The notes under the pieces: model-generated
Told to the model about the DNA's origin: nothing
Seen by the model: the letters and a program-made list of their open reading frames with translations, nothing else
The model's database searches: none
From: Candidatus Sulfopaludibacter sp. SbA3
GTDB lineage: Bacteria > Pseudomonadota > Alphaproteobacteria > Caulobacterales > Hyphomonadaceae
DNA: 55,911 bases
Reading direction: 5' to 3'
Assembly (NCBI GenBank): GCA_945888325.1
Contig: CAMDAC010000019.1
Location: forward strand, 1-55,911
Translations under genes and position numbers: made by a program
In this document: positions 1 through 9,414 of the stretch, piece by piece
Layout: each line of letters begins with the position of its first letter
Numbering within the stretch: position 1 is the first letter of the stretch

Positions 1-402
1 GAGGCGGGCGGCGAGACCGGCAACGATTTCCATCGCGGCGTCGCGGTGCGCCGCGCCATCGGTCTTGTGGCGACCCGCATATTTGTAGCGGTCGAGCGCG
101 TGCTTGAAGGGGCCGTCATTCTGCGCGACCAGGCGCGCGGTCTCGGCCGGGTCGGCGCGGAGCCAGCCTTCTGGGTCGTGCTGCGCAAGGGCCCAGTGCA
201 TGATGTCGAGGCTCTCGTCGATGATGCTTCCATCCGTTCGTACAAGGACGGGGACGGTGCCCTTGGGGCTGGCGGCCAGCATTTCGGGCGGCTTGTCGCG
301 CAGGAGGACTTCGCGGACGCGGACGGGCAGGCCAGAGGCGGCGAGGGCCATCCGGGCGCGCATGGCGTAAGGACAGCGGCGGAAGGAGTAAAGGATCGTC
401 AC
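1..402 (-). CDS. Glutathione S-transferase-like protein (3' end cut by window)
   Basis: The visible 134 residues begin with a thioredoxin-like fold: a beta strand, then CPYAMRAR at residues 10-17, then SPKGTVPVL and the DESL element typical of the glutathione-binding site of GST N-terminal domains. The start of the helical C-terminal domain follows, and the gene runs off the left edge. I chose GTG at 402 because it overlaps the TGA of trhO (GTGA), which indicates translational coupling. The family uses glutathione as cofactor or cosubstrate; the substrate here is unknown. A glutaredoxin-like role is the main alternative. Confidence 0.85.
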   Translation of the reverse strand, partial: MTILYSFRRCPYAMRARMALAASGLPVRVREVLLRDKPPEMLAASPKGTVPVLVRTDGSIIDESLDIMHWALAQHDPEGWLRADPAETARLVAQNDGPFKHALDRYKYAGRHKTDGAAHRDAAMEIVAGLAARL

Positions 403-1331
403 GGATCGCGGGACGCGGGCGCCATGTGCTTTTCGCCTCGGGCCTTTGCGAGTTCGATCTGGCGCTGGCGCTCGGCGAAGCGGGCGCGCTGGTCATCGGT
501 CATCTCGTGGAGGCAGGCCGCGCAGGAGATGCCTTCGACATAGTCCTTGTGCTGACGGCCCTCCGGCGAGACGGGGCGGCCGCAGGCGTGGCAGAGGGTG
601 TGCGCGCCGGGCGTGAGATCGTGGCGGACCGAGACGCGCTCGTCGAAGACGTAGCATTCGCCGCGCCATTTCGTTTCGGGCTCGGGCACGGTCTCGAGGT
701 ATTTGAGGATGCCGCCCTCAAGGTGGAAGACATCTTCTACGCCTTCGGCCTTGACGAAGCTGGTGGCCTTTTCGCAGCGGATACCGCCGGTGCAGAACAT
801 GGCGATCTTCGGTTTGCGGCCTTCGGCGTCCAGCCGGGCGCGGAAACTCCGGAACCAGGCGGGGAAGTCGCGAAAGCTTTCCGTCTGCGGATCAATCGCG
901 CCTTCGAACGTGCCGAGTGCGGTTTCGTATTCGTTGCGGGTGTCGATCAGGATTGTGTCCGGATCGGCGAGCAGGGCGTTCCATTCCTGCGGCTTCACAT
1001 AGGTGCCGACAAGGCGGCTGGGATCGGTGCCGGGCACGCCCATCGTGACGATCTCGCGCTTCAGGCGCACCTTGAGGCGGGCGAAGGGCATGTCGGCTGC
1101 TTCGGAAAACTTCGCTTCGAGGCCTTCGGCGCCGGGCAGGGCGCGTAGTTCCGCGAGGGCGGCTTCGAGGGCGTCCGGCGAGCCGGCGATGGTGCCGTTG
1201 ACGCCTTCTTCGGCCAGCAGGAGCGTGCCTTTCAGGCCGAGGGTGCAGAAGCGCCGGGCCATTGCTTGGCGCCGCTCCGCGTAGTCCGGGAAGCGGAAGA
1301 ACTTGTAGAAGGCGGCGATGCGAAGAGTCAT
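399..1331 (-). CDS. trhO: tRNA uridine(34) hydroxylase TrhO (rhodanese-related, YceA family)
   Basis: This 310-residue protein has the TrhO layout: an N-terminal acylphosphatase-like region (residues 1-95), then a rhodanese domain with IDTRNEYE and catalytic-loop Cys180 in FCTGGIRCEK. It ends in a Cys-rich segment, CHACGRPVSPEG with a later CAAC. TrhO hydroxylates U34 of certain tRNAs in an oxygen-dependent, prephenate-independent route to 5-hydroxyuridine (family knowledge). Length fits the family. Its stop overlaps the start of the downstream GST-like gene. A generic sulfurtransferase is less likely because the flanking domains match TrhO. Confidence 0.93.
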   Translation of the reverse strand: MTLRIAAFYKFFRFPDYAERRQAMARRFCTLGLKGTLLLAEEGVNGTIAGSPDALEAALAELRALPGAEGLEAKFSEAADMPFARLKVRLKREIVTMGVPGTDPSRLVGTYVKPQEWNALLADPDTILIDTRNEYETALGTFEGAIDPQTESFRDFPAWFRSFRARLDAEGRKPKIAMFCTGGIRCEKATSFVKAEGVEDVFHLEGGILKYLETVPEPETKWRGECYVFDERVSVRHDLTPGAHTLCHACGRPVSPEGRQHKDYVEGISCAACLHEMTDDQRARFAERQRQIELAKARGEKHMAPASRDP

Positions 1332-1470
1332 CGTGGGGCTTATGGCAAAATCAGGGGCCCGGTTCCATAGGTACGGTCAGCAGGCCGGGGAAGGCTCGCG
1401 CAGTAGGCTTGACGGGCCGCCCGCGTTCAAGCTCTACGGCGGGCGTTGTTCCAGTCATCCGAGGCCCCGC

Positions 1471-2724
1471 ATGTCCGAATCCCTGCTTTTCACGTCGCTC
1501 AAACTGCCAAACGGCGCCGTATTGCCCAACCGGATCTGCAAGGCGGCTATGGAGGAAAATCTCTCCGCACCCGGCCAGGTGCCCGGCCCCGAGCTGCTGC
1601 GCCTCTATCAAGGCTGGGCCAAGGGCGGCGCGGGCCTCGTTCTCACCGGGAACGTGATGGTCAGCCCCTCCGCGATGACCGGTCCCGGCGGCGTGCTGCT
1701 TCAGGCGGGCAGCGACCTCGCCCCCTTCCGCGCCTGGGCTAAGGCAGGCACGCCTCCGGGCGGGCATCTCTTCATGCAAATCAATCATCCCGGGCGGCAG
1801 ATGTTTGCGGCGATGGGAGAGCAGGCCGTTGCGCCATCAGCGGTGCCGGTGGACCTTGGGCAGCATTCGAAACTTCTGGCGCAGCCGCGCGCACTAGAAG
1901 AGAGCGAGATCCGCGAGATCATCGCGCGGTTCGCGGCGACCGCTGCGCTGGCGGAAGAGGCTGGCTTCACCGGCGTTCAGGTTCATGCGGCGCATGGATA
2001 CCTGATCAGCCAGTTCCTCTCGCCGCTGGTGAACAAGCGGACCGACAAGTGGGGCGGAAGCCGGGAGAACCGGGCGCGGTTCCTGCTGGAAACCGTGCAG
2101 GCCGTTCGCGCGAAAGTCAGCCCCGGCTTTTGCGTTTCGGTGAAGCTCAATTCGGCGGATTTCCAGAAGGGCGGATTCGAGTTCGAGGATGCCAAATGGG
2201 TCGCGGCGCAACTGAACACGCTGGGCCTCGACCTGCTGGAACTTTCCGGCGGGAACTATGAGAGCCCTGCGATGCAGGGCCAGACGGATGACAGCTCGAC
2301 CTCGAAGCGCGAGGCCTACTTCATAGATTTTGCACGTCAGATTGCCGAGGTGACGACCGTGCCGATCATGGTGACCGGCGGGATCTTCCGCTTTGCCACG
2401 GCCGAGGCGGCGCTGGCGAAGGATGCCAAGGGCTTCGGCGTGGGCGTGCTCGGGATCGGCCGCGCGATGGCTTATGTGCCGGACCTTCCGAACCAGTGGC
2501 GAGCGGGCAAGATGACCGACGTGAACCTGCCGCAAGTGACCTGGAAGAACCGCACGATCGCGGGCATGGCGACGATGGCGCTGACCAAGCGCCAGTTGAA
2601 CCGGGCGGCCAAGGGCAAGGGCGCGGTCTGGGGCGCGTCGCCGTTGCTGACGATGATCCGTGACCAGATGAAAACGCAGAAGCTGACGAAACGCTACAAG
2701 GCCTGGCGGGCGAAGGGCGCCTGA
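1471..2724 (+). CDS. NADH:flavin oxidoreductase / Old Yellow Enzyme family protein
   Basis: An FMN-dependent TIM-barrel ene-reductase of 417 residues. It shows FMQINHPGRQ (the family's QINHPGR motif) near residue 102 and the paired histidines of HAAHGYL (H172 and H175) that bind the substrate's electron-withdrawing group. The NKRTDKWGGS motif near 188 and late VTGGIF and GVGVLGIGRA phosphate-binding loops complete the pattern. I chose ATG 1471, where homology begins; the open frame extends upstream without family sequence. OYE proteins reduce activated C=C bonds or nitro groups; the physiological substrate cannot be read from sequence. It diverges from trhO. Confidence 0.9.
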   Translation: MSESLLFTSLKLPNGAVLPNRICKAAMEENLSAPGQVPGPELLRLYQGWAKGGAGLVLTGNVMVSPSAMTGPGGVLLQAGSDLAPFRAWAKAGTPPGGHLFMQINHPGRQMFAAMGEQAVAPSAVPVDLGQHSKLLAQPRALEESEIREIIARFAATAALAEEAGFTGVQVHAAHGYLISQFLSPLVNKRTDKWGGSRENRARFLLETVQAVRAKVSPGFCVSVKLNSADFQKGGFEFEDAKWVAAQLNTLGLDLLELSGGNYESPAMQGQTDDSSTSKREAYFIDFARQIAEVTTVPIMVTGGIFRFATAEAALAKDAKGFGVGVLGIGRAMAYVPDLPNQWRAGKMTDVNLPQVTWKNRTIAGMATMALTKRQLNRAAKGKGAVWGASPLLTMIRDQMKTQKLTKRYKAWRAKGA

Positions 2725-2771
2725 CCGGGCGGCGCGGAAAATCTGTCCTGAAACTCTCCATAAGGCGTCCT

Positions 2772-2790
2772 GAAACCGATGGACGGTTTC
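2772..2790. terminator. Inverted repeat between convergent genes (possible terminator)
   Basis: A perfect 7-bp stem (GAAACCG / CGGTTTC) with a 5-nt loop lies between the convergent OYE and VOC genes. There is no T-run on either side, so an intrinsic terminator is only a suggestion. Confidence 0.35.
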
Positions 2791-2806
2791 GCTCGCCGGA
2801 AACGCT

Positions 2807-3184
2807 CTAGGGCATTTCGGTGAGGCTGAGATTGTTGCCGTCCGGATCATTGAACCAGCAGACCTTGGCGCCGCCGCCGGGGGCAGACCAGACGCCGTCC
2901 GCGTCCTGGCCGAAGCCCGGATAGACGAGGAATTCGGCGCCCTTCGCCTTGAGGGGCGCCATGGCAGCGCGGATGTCCGGCACGGCCCAGCCGATCACGG
3001 TGTGGGCCCCGGCGGTGAAGCCGGGCACGGTCGTCAGGCGCAGCGTGGTGCCGGCGAGATCGAATACGGCGGCGAAATCGTCGGTCGAGACGAGGCGCAG
3101 CCCCAGCACGTCGCGGTACCAGGCGGCGGCGCGTTTGTGGTCGGGCGTCAGCACGAAAGTGATGGCCTTGGCGTGGGTCAGCAT
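2807..3184 (-). CDS. VOC family (glyoxalase/bleomycin-resistance fold) protein
   Basis: A 125-residue single VOC-fold protein. It has the opening ITFVLTPDHKRAAAWYRDVLGL, where a beta strand leads into the helix, and the closing WFNDPDGNNLSL segment that supplies a late metal-ligand or cofactor strand in this superfamily. ATG 3184 is preferred over the longer frame because a GGAGG lies about 10 nt upstream and the fold begins there. VOC proteins include glyoxalases, dioxygenases and antibiotic-binding proteins; nothing here decides among them. Confidence 0.85.
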   Translation of the reverse strand: MLTHAKAITFVLTPDHKRAAAWYRDVLGLRLVSTDDFAAVFDLAGTTLRLTTVPGFTAGAHTVIGWAVPDIRAAMAPLKAKGAEFLVYPGFGQDADGVWSAPGGGAKVCWFNDPDGNNLSLTEMP

Positions 3185-3249
3185 GCAGGGCGGCCTCCTC
3201 CCGCCGCGAGGGGAGTTTAGCACGGCGCGGCGCGGCGACCGAGTCGGTC

Positions 3250-4032
3250 TCAGGCCTCGCGCGTGAGAGCGCGGTAGGCGTGCCAGCTGGCCATGCCGAT
3301 CACCGGGAAGACGACCGCGAGGCCGATGAAGGCCAGACTGATGCCGATGACGGTGAGCCCCACGATCAGGAAGGCCCAGAGCAGCATTGGATAGAAATTC
3401 CGGTTCACGGCACGCACGCTGGTGGCCATGGCCATGAACACATCGTAGCGCCTGTCGAGCAGCATCGGGGCGGCGACCGAGGCGAGGGAATAGTTACAAA
3501 AGGCGACGAACCCGCCGGTGACGAGGCCGGTGAGGATCATCATCTGGCCGGCCGGCTCGAGTACGACGAAGGCGAGGAAATCGCTGCGCGTCTTGTGCAC
3601 CTGCCAGGTCGACAGCGCGTAGATGACCTGCGCGATGCGGGTCCACAGGAAATAGAGGAAGACGAGCAGGAGGCCGAGGAGCAGCCCGTCCCGGCGGGCA
3701 GCGTCGCGCACCCAGATGACCTCCCAGAGGCTTGGGCGGCGGCCCTGCGCGAGGGCGCGGGCGGCGGCGTAGAGGCCCATGCCGAGCACCGGGCCGAGGA
3801 TCAGGAACCCGCCGAGCAGCACGAAAAACCAGCTGGCCGATCCGGTGGAATAGAGCGCCCAGAAGATGCCGGCGCTGATCCCCGCGAGCACGAGGCCGTA
3901 GGCGAGCGACACGCCCGGCGCGGCGCAGAAATCACGCCAGCCCGCGGCCAGCCATTCGAGCGGCGCGGTCAGCGGCACGGCGTTGATCTGCGGCAGGCGC
4001 AAGGGCGCCGGCGATGTTGGGTCCCCGGTCAC
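3250..4032 (-). CDS. DUF2189 family integral membrane protein
   Basis: A 260-residue protein with about six hydrophobic segments. The order is an N-terminal cytosolic stretch (INAVPLTAPLEWLAAGWRDF), TM pairs separated by RRPSLWEV and ARRDGLLLG, and C-terminal TM pairs after DRRYDVFMAMATSVRAV, a typical DUF2189 region. I chose GTG 4032 because AGGGAGG (4041-4047) sits 8 nt upstream; ATG 4053 is in frame but has no visible ribosome-binding site. Function is unknown for the family; copies often sit near respiratory or copper genes, which is not the case here. Confidence 0.8.
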   Translation of the reverse strand: MTGDPTSPAPLRLPQINAVPLTAPLEWLAAGWRDFCAAPGVSLAYGLVLAGISAGIFWALYSTGSASWFFVLLGGFLILGPVLGMGLYAAARALAQGRRPSLWEVIWVRDAARRDGLLLGLLLVFLYFLWTRIAQVIYALSTWQVHKTRSDFLAFVVLEPAGQMMILTGLVTGGFVAFCNYSLASVAAPMLLDRRYDVFMAMATSVRAVNRNFYPMLLWAFLIVGLTVIGISLAFIGLAVVFPVIGMASWHAYRALTREA

Positions 4033-4254
4033 GCACGTGCCCTCCCTGGCCATGGAGCACAGTATGCGCGCGTTGCGCCGCCGCAGGATGAGGGAAATTA
4101 CGTAGGCCGGGGGGCGCAAGCCGGCGCCGGGATCGAGGCCGGATCAGTGGCCCGGGACGGGCACCCGCACGCGCAGCGGCGGCAGAACGAGGAGTTAGCG
4201 GCGCAGACAGGCGCAGGCAAAGGTTAGCGCCCGGTGGTCGAAGGAAGCTGCAAA

Positions 4255-5202
4255 CTACCCCGCCAGCACCCGCGGCAATTTGAACGTCACCGTTTCGTCC
4301 GCCGTCTTCACGGTTTCCATGGTCACGTCGAAGCGGGCGCGGCAGGCGTAAATGACGCCTTGCACGAGGTCTTCGGGGGCGCTGGCGCCGGCGGTGAGGC
4401 CGAGCGTCGAGACGCCGTCGAACCAGCTCCAGTCGATGTCGTCGGCGCTGGCGATGAGCTTCGCGTCCGCCGCGCCGGCGCGCAGGGCGACCTCGACGAG
4501 GCGGACCGAATTTGAACTCGTCCGTGCACCGATGACCAGCACGAGCCCCGCGCCCGGCGCGAGCACCTTGACGGCTTCCTGGCGGTTGGTGGTGGCGTAG
4601 CAGATGTCTTCCTTGTGCGGCGTCGAGATGCCGGGGAAGCGGGCCTGCAGGGCGGCGACGATTTCGGCGGTGTCGTCCACGCTGAGGGTGGTCTGGGTGA
4701 GGAAGGCGAGGTTGGCCGGGTCCTTCGGGGCGTAGTCAGCCACGTCGTCCACGGTCTCGATAAGGGTGACCGAGCCTTCCGGCAGTTGGCCCATCGTGCC
4801 GATCACTTCGGGGTGGCCGGCATGGCCGATGAGGACGATCTCGCGCTGGTTCTGGAAGTGGCGCTCGGCCTCGATATGGACCTTGGAGACGAGGGGGCAG
4901 GTGGCGTCGAGGTAGATCATGTTGCGCCGGCTCGCCTCGGCGGGCACCGATTTGGGCACGCCGTGGGCCGAGAAGATGACCGGGCGGTCATCCGGGCACT
5001 CGTCCAGCTCCTCGACAAAGACGGCGCCGAGGGCTTCCAGGCGCTCGACGACGTGGCGGTTGTGGACGATCTCGTGGCGCACGTAGACGGGGGCGCCCCA
5101 TTTCAAGAGGGATTCCTCGACGATCTGGATGGCGCGGTCGACGCCCGCGCAGAAGCCCCGGGGGGCCGCGAGGCGGAGGGTGAGGGGGCGTTTGGGGGTC
5201 AT
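4255..5202 (-). CDS. ispH: 4-hydroxy-3-methylbut-2-enyl diphosphate reductase IspH
   Basis: The last enzyme of the MEP pathway, reducing HMBPP to IPP and DMAPP with a 4Fe-4S cluster in the cytosol. All three cluster cysteines are present: C18 in GFCAGV, C102 in ATCPLV and C201 in [11 protein letters not shown]. The substrate-binding histidines (HEIVHN near 43, GHAGHPE near 127) and the TQTTLS motif (169-174) are also intact. Length (315 aa) matches the family. It is divergent from the lipoprotein gene at 5318; the 115-bp gap must hold both promoters. Confidence 0.97.
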   Translation of the reverse strand: MTPKRPLTLRLAAPRGFCAGVDRAIQIVEESLLKWGAPVYVRHEIVHNRHVVERLEALGAVFVEELDECPDDRPVIFSAHGVPKSVPAEASRRNMIYLDATCPLVSKVHIEAERHFQNQREIVLIGHAGHPEVIGTMGQLPEGSVTLIETVDDVADYAPKDPANLAFLTQTTLSVDDTAEIVAALQARFPGISTPHKEDICYATTNRQEAVKVLAPGAGLVLVIGARTSSNSVRLVEVALRAGAADAKLIASADDIDWSWFDGVSTLGLTAGASAPEDLVQGVIYACRARFDVTMETVKTADETVTFKLPRVLAG

Positions 5203-5317
5203 TTGGGACTGAATTCTCCTGCGCCTGACAAGTTGCGTGCGGGCGCGTTGGCCTTTAACACGGGCAAGCTATCAGATGGCCACGCCTTTCATAAGGCCAA
5301 TACGGACACGCAGACGC

Positions 5318-5881
5318 ATGCTGAAAATTGCCCCTCTCGTCCTGGCCGCCCTGCTTGCGGGCTGTGGCTCCACCAGCCGTCTGGCCCAGTCGCTCGATTC
5401 GACGCCGAACTCGGGCCCGTGCCCGGTCATCGGCTCGCTGTATGACGCCTCGCGCTACGTGAAATTCGCCGATGCCGGCGGCAAGCTCTATTCCGACATC
5501 GCCTTTACCGGCGAGATCACCGATGTGCGCCTGTTCTGCCGCTATACCGGCCAGCAGCCGCTGGTCGCCGAGGTCGAGATCGACTTTGCCTTCGGCAAGG
5601 GCCCGCAGGCGGCCGGCAATTCGGCCAACTATCCGTATTTCGTCGCGGTGACCCGTCGCAACGGCAAGGTGCTGGCGAAGGAATACTTCACCACCGAGGC
5701 CGAGTTTGGCCGCGATACTGTGGCCGGCAAGACCGAGCTGGTGAACCGGATCACGATTCCCCGGGCCGACGAATCGATCTCGGGCGTCAACTTCGAGATC
5801 GTCGTCGGGTTTGACCTTACGGCCGAGCAGCTCGAATTCAACCGTGCGGGCAACCGCTTCCGCTTGGACGCAGGCAACTAG
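5318..5881 (+). CDS. Conserved exported lipoprotein of unknown function
   Basis: A 187-residue protein with a lipoprotein signal: MLKIAPLVLAALLAGC, where the Cys after LAG would be lipidated. ATG 5318 is chosen because it opens directly on that signal peptide; the frame runs further upstream without family-like sequence. The mature part is beta-rich (repeated strand patterns such as VAEVEIDFAFG and NFEIVVGFDL) and contains a CPVIGSLYDASRYVKF segment. I know similar proteins only as hypothetical alphaproteobacterial lipoproteins. It lies 4 bp before argS and could be cotranscribed with it. Confidence 0.8.
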   Translation: MLKIAPLVLAALLAGCGSTSRLAQSLDSTPNSGPCPVIGSLYDASRYVKFADAGGKLYSDIAFTGEITDVRLFCRYTGQQPLVAEVEIDFAFGKGPQAAGNSANYPYFVAVTRRNGKVLAKEYFTTEAEFGRDTVAGKTELVNRITIPRADESISGVNFEIVVGFDLTAEQLEFNRAGNRFRLDAGN

Positions 5882-5885
5882 ACCC

Positions 5886-7658
5886 ATGGCGAGCCTGGCG
5901 AAGGAGCTGTCGGCCGCCGCGGGCGCCGCGTTCGAAGCCGTGGGCCTTGAGGCGCGGCACGGCGAAGTGCGCCGCAGTGACAAGCCGGAACTCGCGGATT
6001 TCCAGTGCAACGGCGCGATGGCAGCGGCGAAGGCTGCGGGCCGCAACCCGCGCGAGATTGCGGGCGAGATTGCCGAGGCGCTGAAGGCACATCCCCTCGT
6101 GCTGTCGGCGGACGTGGCGGGGCCGGGCTTCATCAACCTGCGGGTCTCGGACGCCGCGCTCTCGGCGCGGGCCGAGGCTGTGCGCGGCGATGCGATGGCA
6201 GGCGGCGAGCTCGCGCCGGACCGGCAGGTCACCGTGATCGATTTCGGCGGCGCGAACGTCGCCAAGCCCATGCATGTCGGCCACCTGCGCTCGGCCGTGA
6301 TCGGCGATACGCTGCAGCGTCTGCTGCGCTTCCTCGGCGATACGGTGATCTCGGACGTGCACCTCGGCGACTGGGGCCTGCAAATGGGCCACCTCGTCAC
6401 CGAGCTTGAGGACGAGCAGCCCGGGCTGGTCTATTTCGACGCGGCCTTCACCGGGCCGTATCCAAAAGAGTCCCCTGTCACGATCGAGGATCTCGGGCGC
6501 CTCTATCCGCAGGCGAGCCTCAAGGCGAAGGCCGATGAGGCGCGCAACGAGCGCTCGCAGCGCGCGGTCGCCGAGATGCAGGCGGGCCGCGCGGGCTACC
6601 GCGCACTGCTGAGGCATTTCATCGACGTGTCGGTGGAAGCGCTGAAGGTCGACTACGGTTTCCTGAATGTGTCGTTCGACCTCTGGAAGGGCGAGAGCGA
6701 TGTCGACCACCTGATCCCGGGCCTGGTCGAGCGGTTCAAGGCGGCCAGTCTCGCCGAACAGAGCGACGGGGCGTGGATCGTCCACGTCGCCAAGGAAAGC
6801 GACAAGAAGGAAATGCCGCCCGTCATGCTGGTCAACAGCCGCGGCGGCACGGGCTATCACACGACGGACCTCGCGACGATCGAGGACCGGATGGAGGCGC
6901 TTAGCCCCAAGCCGGAGCGGATGCTCTACGTGGTCGATCAGCGCCAGGCGCTGCACTTCGAACAGGTCTACCGCGCCGCCGGGCTGCTGGGGCTGATCGA
7001 CGAAAGCCGGCTCGAACATATCGGCTTCGGCACGGTCAACGGGCCGGATGGCAAACCGTTCAAGACGCGCGAAGGCGGCGTGTTGCGGCTGGCGGACCTC
7101 AACGCGATGGCGCTCGACGAGGCGACGAAGAAGATCGACGCGGCGGGCAAGCTGCCGGAGGACATGGGCGAGGACGAGCGCCTTGCGGTGGCCCGGCAAG
7201 TCGCCGTGGCGGCGCTGCGCTTCTCGGACCTGATGAACACGCGGATGACGAACTATGTGTTTGATCTCGACCGGTTCACGAGCTTTGAAGGCAAGACGGG
7301 CCCATATCTTCTGTATGCGGCCGTTCGGGTGAAATCCGTGCTGCGCAAGGCGGCCGAGGCGGGCCACCTGCCGGGCGCGGTGGCCGTGCACGAAGAGACC
7401 GAGCGCGCTCTGGTGCTGCAGCTCGACGGATTCGGCGCCGCGCTCCTCGGCTCGCGAGAGAAACGCATGCCGCACATCCTCTGCGAACACCTCTACAGCC
7501 TCGCGCAGGCCTTCAGCGCCTTCTACGGCGCGCTGCCGATCGCCTCCGAGCCGGATGCCGCCAAACGCGCCAGCCGCCTCGCCCTGGCCGACGCCGTACG
7601 CCACCAGCTGGAGACGGGGCTGGACCTGCTGGGCATCACCGTGCCGGAGCGGATGTAG
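5886..7658 (+). CDS. argS: Arginyl-tRNA synthetase
   Basis: A class I aminoacyl-tRNA synthetase of 590 residues that charges tRNA-Arg. In order: an N-terminal Add1 domain (DFQCNGAMAAAK), the HVGH signature at 130-133 within KPMHVGHLRSA, the RYYDWGLQ-like LGDWGLQMG, and the KMSKS-equivalent KPFKTREGG near residue 390. An alpha-helical anticodon-binding DALR domain ends ...TVPERM. ATG 5886 is the family start. The upstream lipoprotein gene ends 4 bp before it. Confidence 0.97.
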   Translation: MASLAKELSAAAGAAFEAVGLEARHGEVRRSDKPELADFQCNGAMAAAKAAGRNPREIAGEIAEALKAHPLVLSADVAGPGFINLRVSDAALSARAEAVRGDAMAGGELAPDRQVTVIDFGGANVAKPMHVGHLRSAVIGDTLQRLLRFLGDTVISDVHLGDWGLQMGHLVTELEDEQPGLVYFDAAFTGPYPKESPVTIEDLGRLYPQASLKAKADEARNERSQRAVAEMQAGRAGYRALLRHFIDVSVEALKVDYGFLNVSFDLWKGESDVDHLIPGLVERFKAASLAEQSDGAWIVHVAKESDKKEMPPVMLVNSRGGTGYHTTDLATIEDRMEALSPKPERMLYVVDQRQALHFEQVYRAAGLLGLIDESRLEHIGFGTVNGPDGKPFKTREGGVLRLADLNAMALDEATKKIDAAGKLPEDMGEDERLAVARQVAVAALRFSDLMNTRMTNYVFDLDRFTSFEGKTGPYLLYAAVRVKSVLRKAAEAGHLPGAVAVHEETERALVLQLDGFGAALLGSREKRMPHILCEHLYSLAQAFSAFYGALPIASEPDAAKRASRLALADAVRHQLETGLDLLGITVPERM

Positions 7659-8002
7659 TGATGGCCCGTCCTGAAGGGCTAGCACAGGGTTCACGAATAT
7701 CGTGCTAGTCCAACTCTCGTGGCTTTCAGTTTGATCTAACCCTGCGCGCTGTTGCTGGAATCGGCCTGACCAAGCCAAAGCCCGTCGATTTCAGTCGCAA
7801 TTTCGCTGGCGAACATTCGATAGTTGTACGGCTTGGCACGGGGCCTGGGCGAACGCCGGCGTGCGACGCATCAGCTATGGCCCGTTTCCATGGCGTGCGG
7901 CGATGGCAACGCTCACGTCTTATGCAGCAGGGGCTGGCCAGCCGGATTGACGGGCAGCGGCCCTTGCGGCCCCTGAGAATCCGGGATAGCTGGCAGGCAT
8001 GA
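7659..8002. other. Intergenic stretch between argS and the glycine riboswitch
   Basis: About 340 bp with no convincing gene. Just after argS there is an inverted repeat, CTAGCAC (7679-7685) with GTGCTAG (7702-7708) and a 16-nt loop, but no T-run. On the minus strand a short frame at 7736-7816 could encode 26 residues; I do not call it. The gcv promoter must lie in the right part of this stretch; I see no clear -35/-10 pair. Confidence 0.5.
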
Positions 8003-8183
8003 ATTCTCTTCCGGGAGAGAGCGGCATTCGGTAGCCGCCGCCGAAGGCGCAACCGCCCCGGAATCGCTCAGGCAAAAGGGCCGGAAGAGAATCAACACGC
8101 TGGAAAGAGGCCTCTAGAGGGCCTCGCCGAAGGAGCAAGCCGGTTTTCTGACCGGCGGAATCTCTCAGGCGCCAAGGACAGCG
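8003..8183 (+). promoter_or_regulatory. Tandem glycine riboswitch (two aptamers) upstream of gcvT
   Basis: Two glycine aptamers in series. Aptamer 1 (8003-8092) is closed by a perfect 10-bp P1 stem, ATTCTCTTCC with GGAAGAGAAT. It contains GCCGAAGGCGCAA and CGCTCAGGCAAAAGG. Aptamer 2 (8098-8183) is closed by CGCTG/CAGCG and contains CGCCGAAGGAGCAA and TCTCTCAGGCGCCAAGGACAG. These are the conserved core strings of the family. The short linker matches the usual cooperative tandem arrangement. Glycine binding is known to raise expression of gcv operons in most bacteria, so an ON switch is inferred. Confidence 0.97.
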
Positions 8184-8188
8184 GGGGC

Positions 8189-8217
8189 GACGAACGTGCA
8201 GCTTGGCTGCAGTCGTC
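8189..8217 (+). promoter_or_regulatory. Hairpin in the riboswitch expression platform
   Basis: Directly after aptamer 2 a strong hairpin can form: GACGA with TCGTC outside and TGCAGC/GCTGCA (loop TTG) inside, with a small internal loop. There is no T-run after it, and it ends about 19 nt before the gcvT start. This fits translational control near the ribosome-binding site or a Rho-type mechanism better than an intrinsic terminator (inference). Confidence 0.55.
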
Positions 8218-8236
8218 TGCTTATCGGGATGGCGCC

Positions 8237-9394
8237 ATGGCGGATACGAACACGGAAACCCTGCGGCGCACTGCGCTCCACCCGCTGCATGTGGAGTATG
8301 GCGCAAAGCTCGTGCCGTTTGCGGGCTATGAGATGCCGGTGCAGTTTCCGGACGGCGTGAAGGCGGAGCACCTCTGGACGCGCTCCGAGGCCGGGCTGTT
8401 CGATGTGTCGCACATGGGGCCGAGCTTCCTGACGCTCGCCTCCGGCATGCGCCGTGATCCGGCAGCGCATGAGGAGATTGCGGCGCTGATCGAGACGCTG
8501 GTGCCGTCCGACATCAAGGGACTGAAGCCCGGGCAGGCGCGGCTCACTGTTTTGCTGAACGCCGAGGGCGGTATCCTCGATGACCTGATCATCACTCGTC
8601 CGTATGAAGAAGATCGCCAGGGCGAGCTCTACATCGTCGTCAACGGCGCAATGAAGGATCAGGACTGGGGCATTCTTGACAGCGCGCTGGCAGGCAAGGT
8701 CGTGCTGACGCGCGCCGATGACGGCGTGCTATTCGCGCTGCAGGGGCCGAAGGCGGAGAAAGTGCTGTCGGCTTATTTTCCGGACTGCGCTGCGCTGAAA
8801 TTCATGGAATGCCGGCGGCTGGAGCTGAACGGCGAGACGTTCGTGGTGTCGCGCTGCGGCTATACGGGCGAGGACGGGTTTGAAGTCTGGGGCCGCGCGG
8901 CAGCAGGCACGGAACTCGCGGGTCTCCTGCTGGATGATCCCTGCGTGCGGCCGATTGGTCTTGGCGCGCGGGATTCGCTGCGCCTTGAGGCCGGGCTCTG
9001 CCTCTATGGGCATGATCTTGCGCCGGACATTTCGCCGGTCGAGGCGGACCTTGCCTGGGTGATCCAGAAGCGCCGCCGCGAGGCAGGTGATTTTCCCGGC
9101 GCGGCGCGTATCTTCCGTGAGCTGAAGGACGGCCCGGCGCGCAAACGTGTCGGCATCCGGCCGCTGGAGCGGGCCCCGGCGCGCGAGGGTACAGAGATTT
9201 TCGTGGGCGGCGAGGCGGTGGGCGTGGTGACGTCCGGCGGCTTCGGGCCAAGCATCGATGCGCCCGTGACGATGGGCTATGTGGCCGCCGCCCATGCCGT
9301 GCCCGGCACGAAGATTGACCTTATGGTGCGCGGCAAGGCCCGCCCCGCCGAGATTGCCAGCCTGCCTTTCATTCCCGCCCGTTACAAACGTTAA
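8237..9394 (+). CDS. gcvT: Glycine cleavage system T protein (aminomethyltransferase)
   Basis: The T protein transfers the methylene from aminomethyl-lipoyl-H protein to tetrahydrofolate and releases ammonia. The 385 residues show the N-terminal AGYEMPVQF and GLFDVSHMG folate-binding segments, [21 protein letters not shown], the [18 protein letters not shown] motif and the C-terminal barrel with VTSGGFGPS. It is first in an operon (gcvH follows after 20 bp) and lies directly behind the tandem glycine riboswitch, so its expression should follow glycine level. Confidence 0.97.
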   Translation: MADTNTETLRRTALHPLHVEYGAKLVPFAGYEMPVQFPDGVKAEHLWTRSEAGLFDVSHMGPSFLTLASGMRRDPAAHEEIAALIETLVPSDIKGLKPGQARLTVLLNAEGGILDDLIITRPYEEDRQGELYIVVNGAMKDQDWGILDSALAGKVVLTRADDGVLFALQGPKAEKVLSAYFPDCAALKFMECRRLELNGETFVVSRCGYTGEDGFEVWGRAAAGTELAGLLLDDPCVRPIGLGARDSLRLEAGLCLYGHDLAPDISPVEADLAWVIQKRRREAGDFPGAARIFRELKDGPARKRVGIRPLERAPAREGTEIFVGGEAVGVVTSGGFGPSIDAPVTMGYVAAAHAVPGTKIDLMVRGKARPAEIASLPFIPARYKR

Positions 9395-9414
9395 TCCGTT
9401 CAAGGAGAACCCTG

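Noticed and set aside
5838..7778. A 646-codon minus-strand frame opposite argS
   Set aside because: Antisense shadow of argS with Arg/His/Asp-biased composition and no family features.
7736..7816. Short minus-strand frame (26 residues) in the argS-gcvT gap with ordinary-looking composition
   Set aside because: It has no ribosome-binding site or family match, and a stop lies 13 codons upstream. Too short to support without conservation data.
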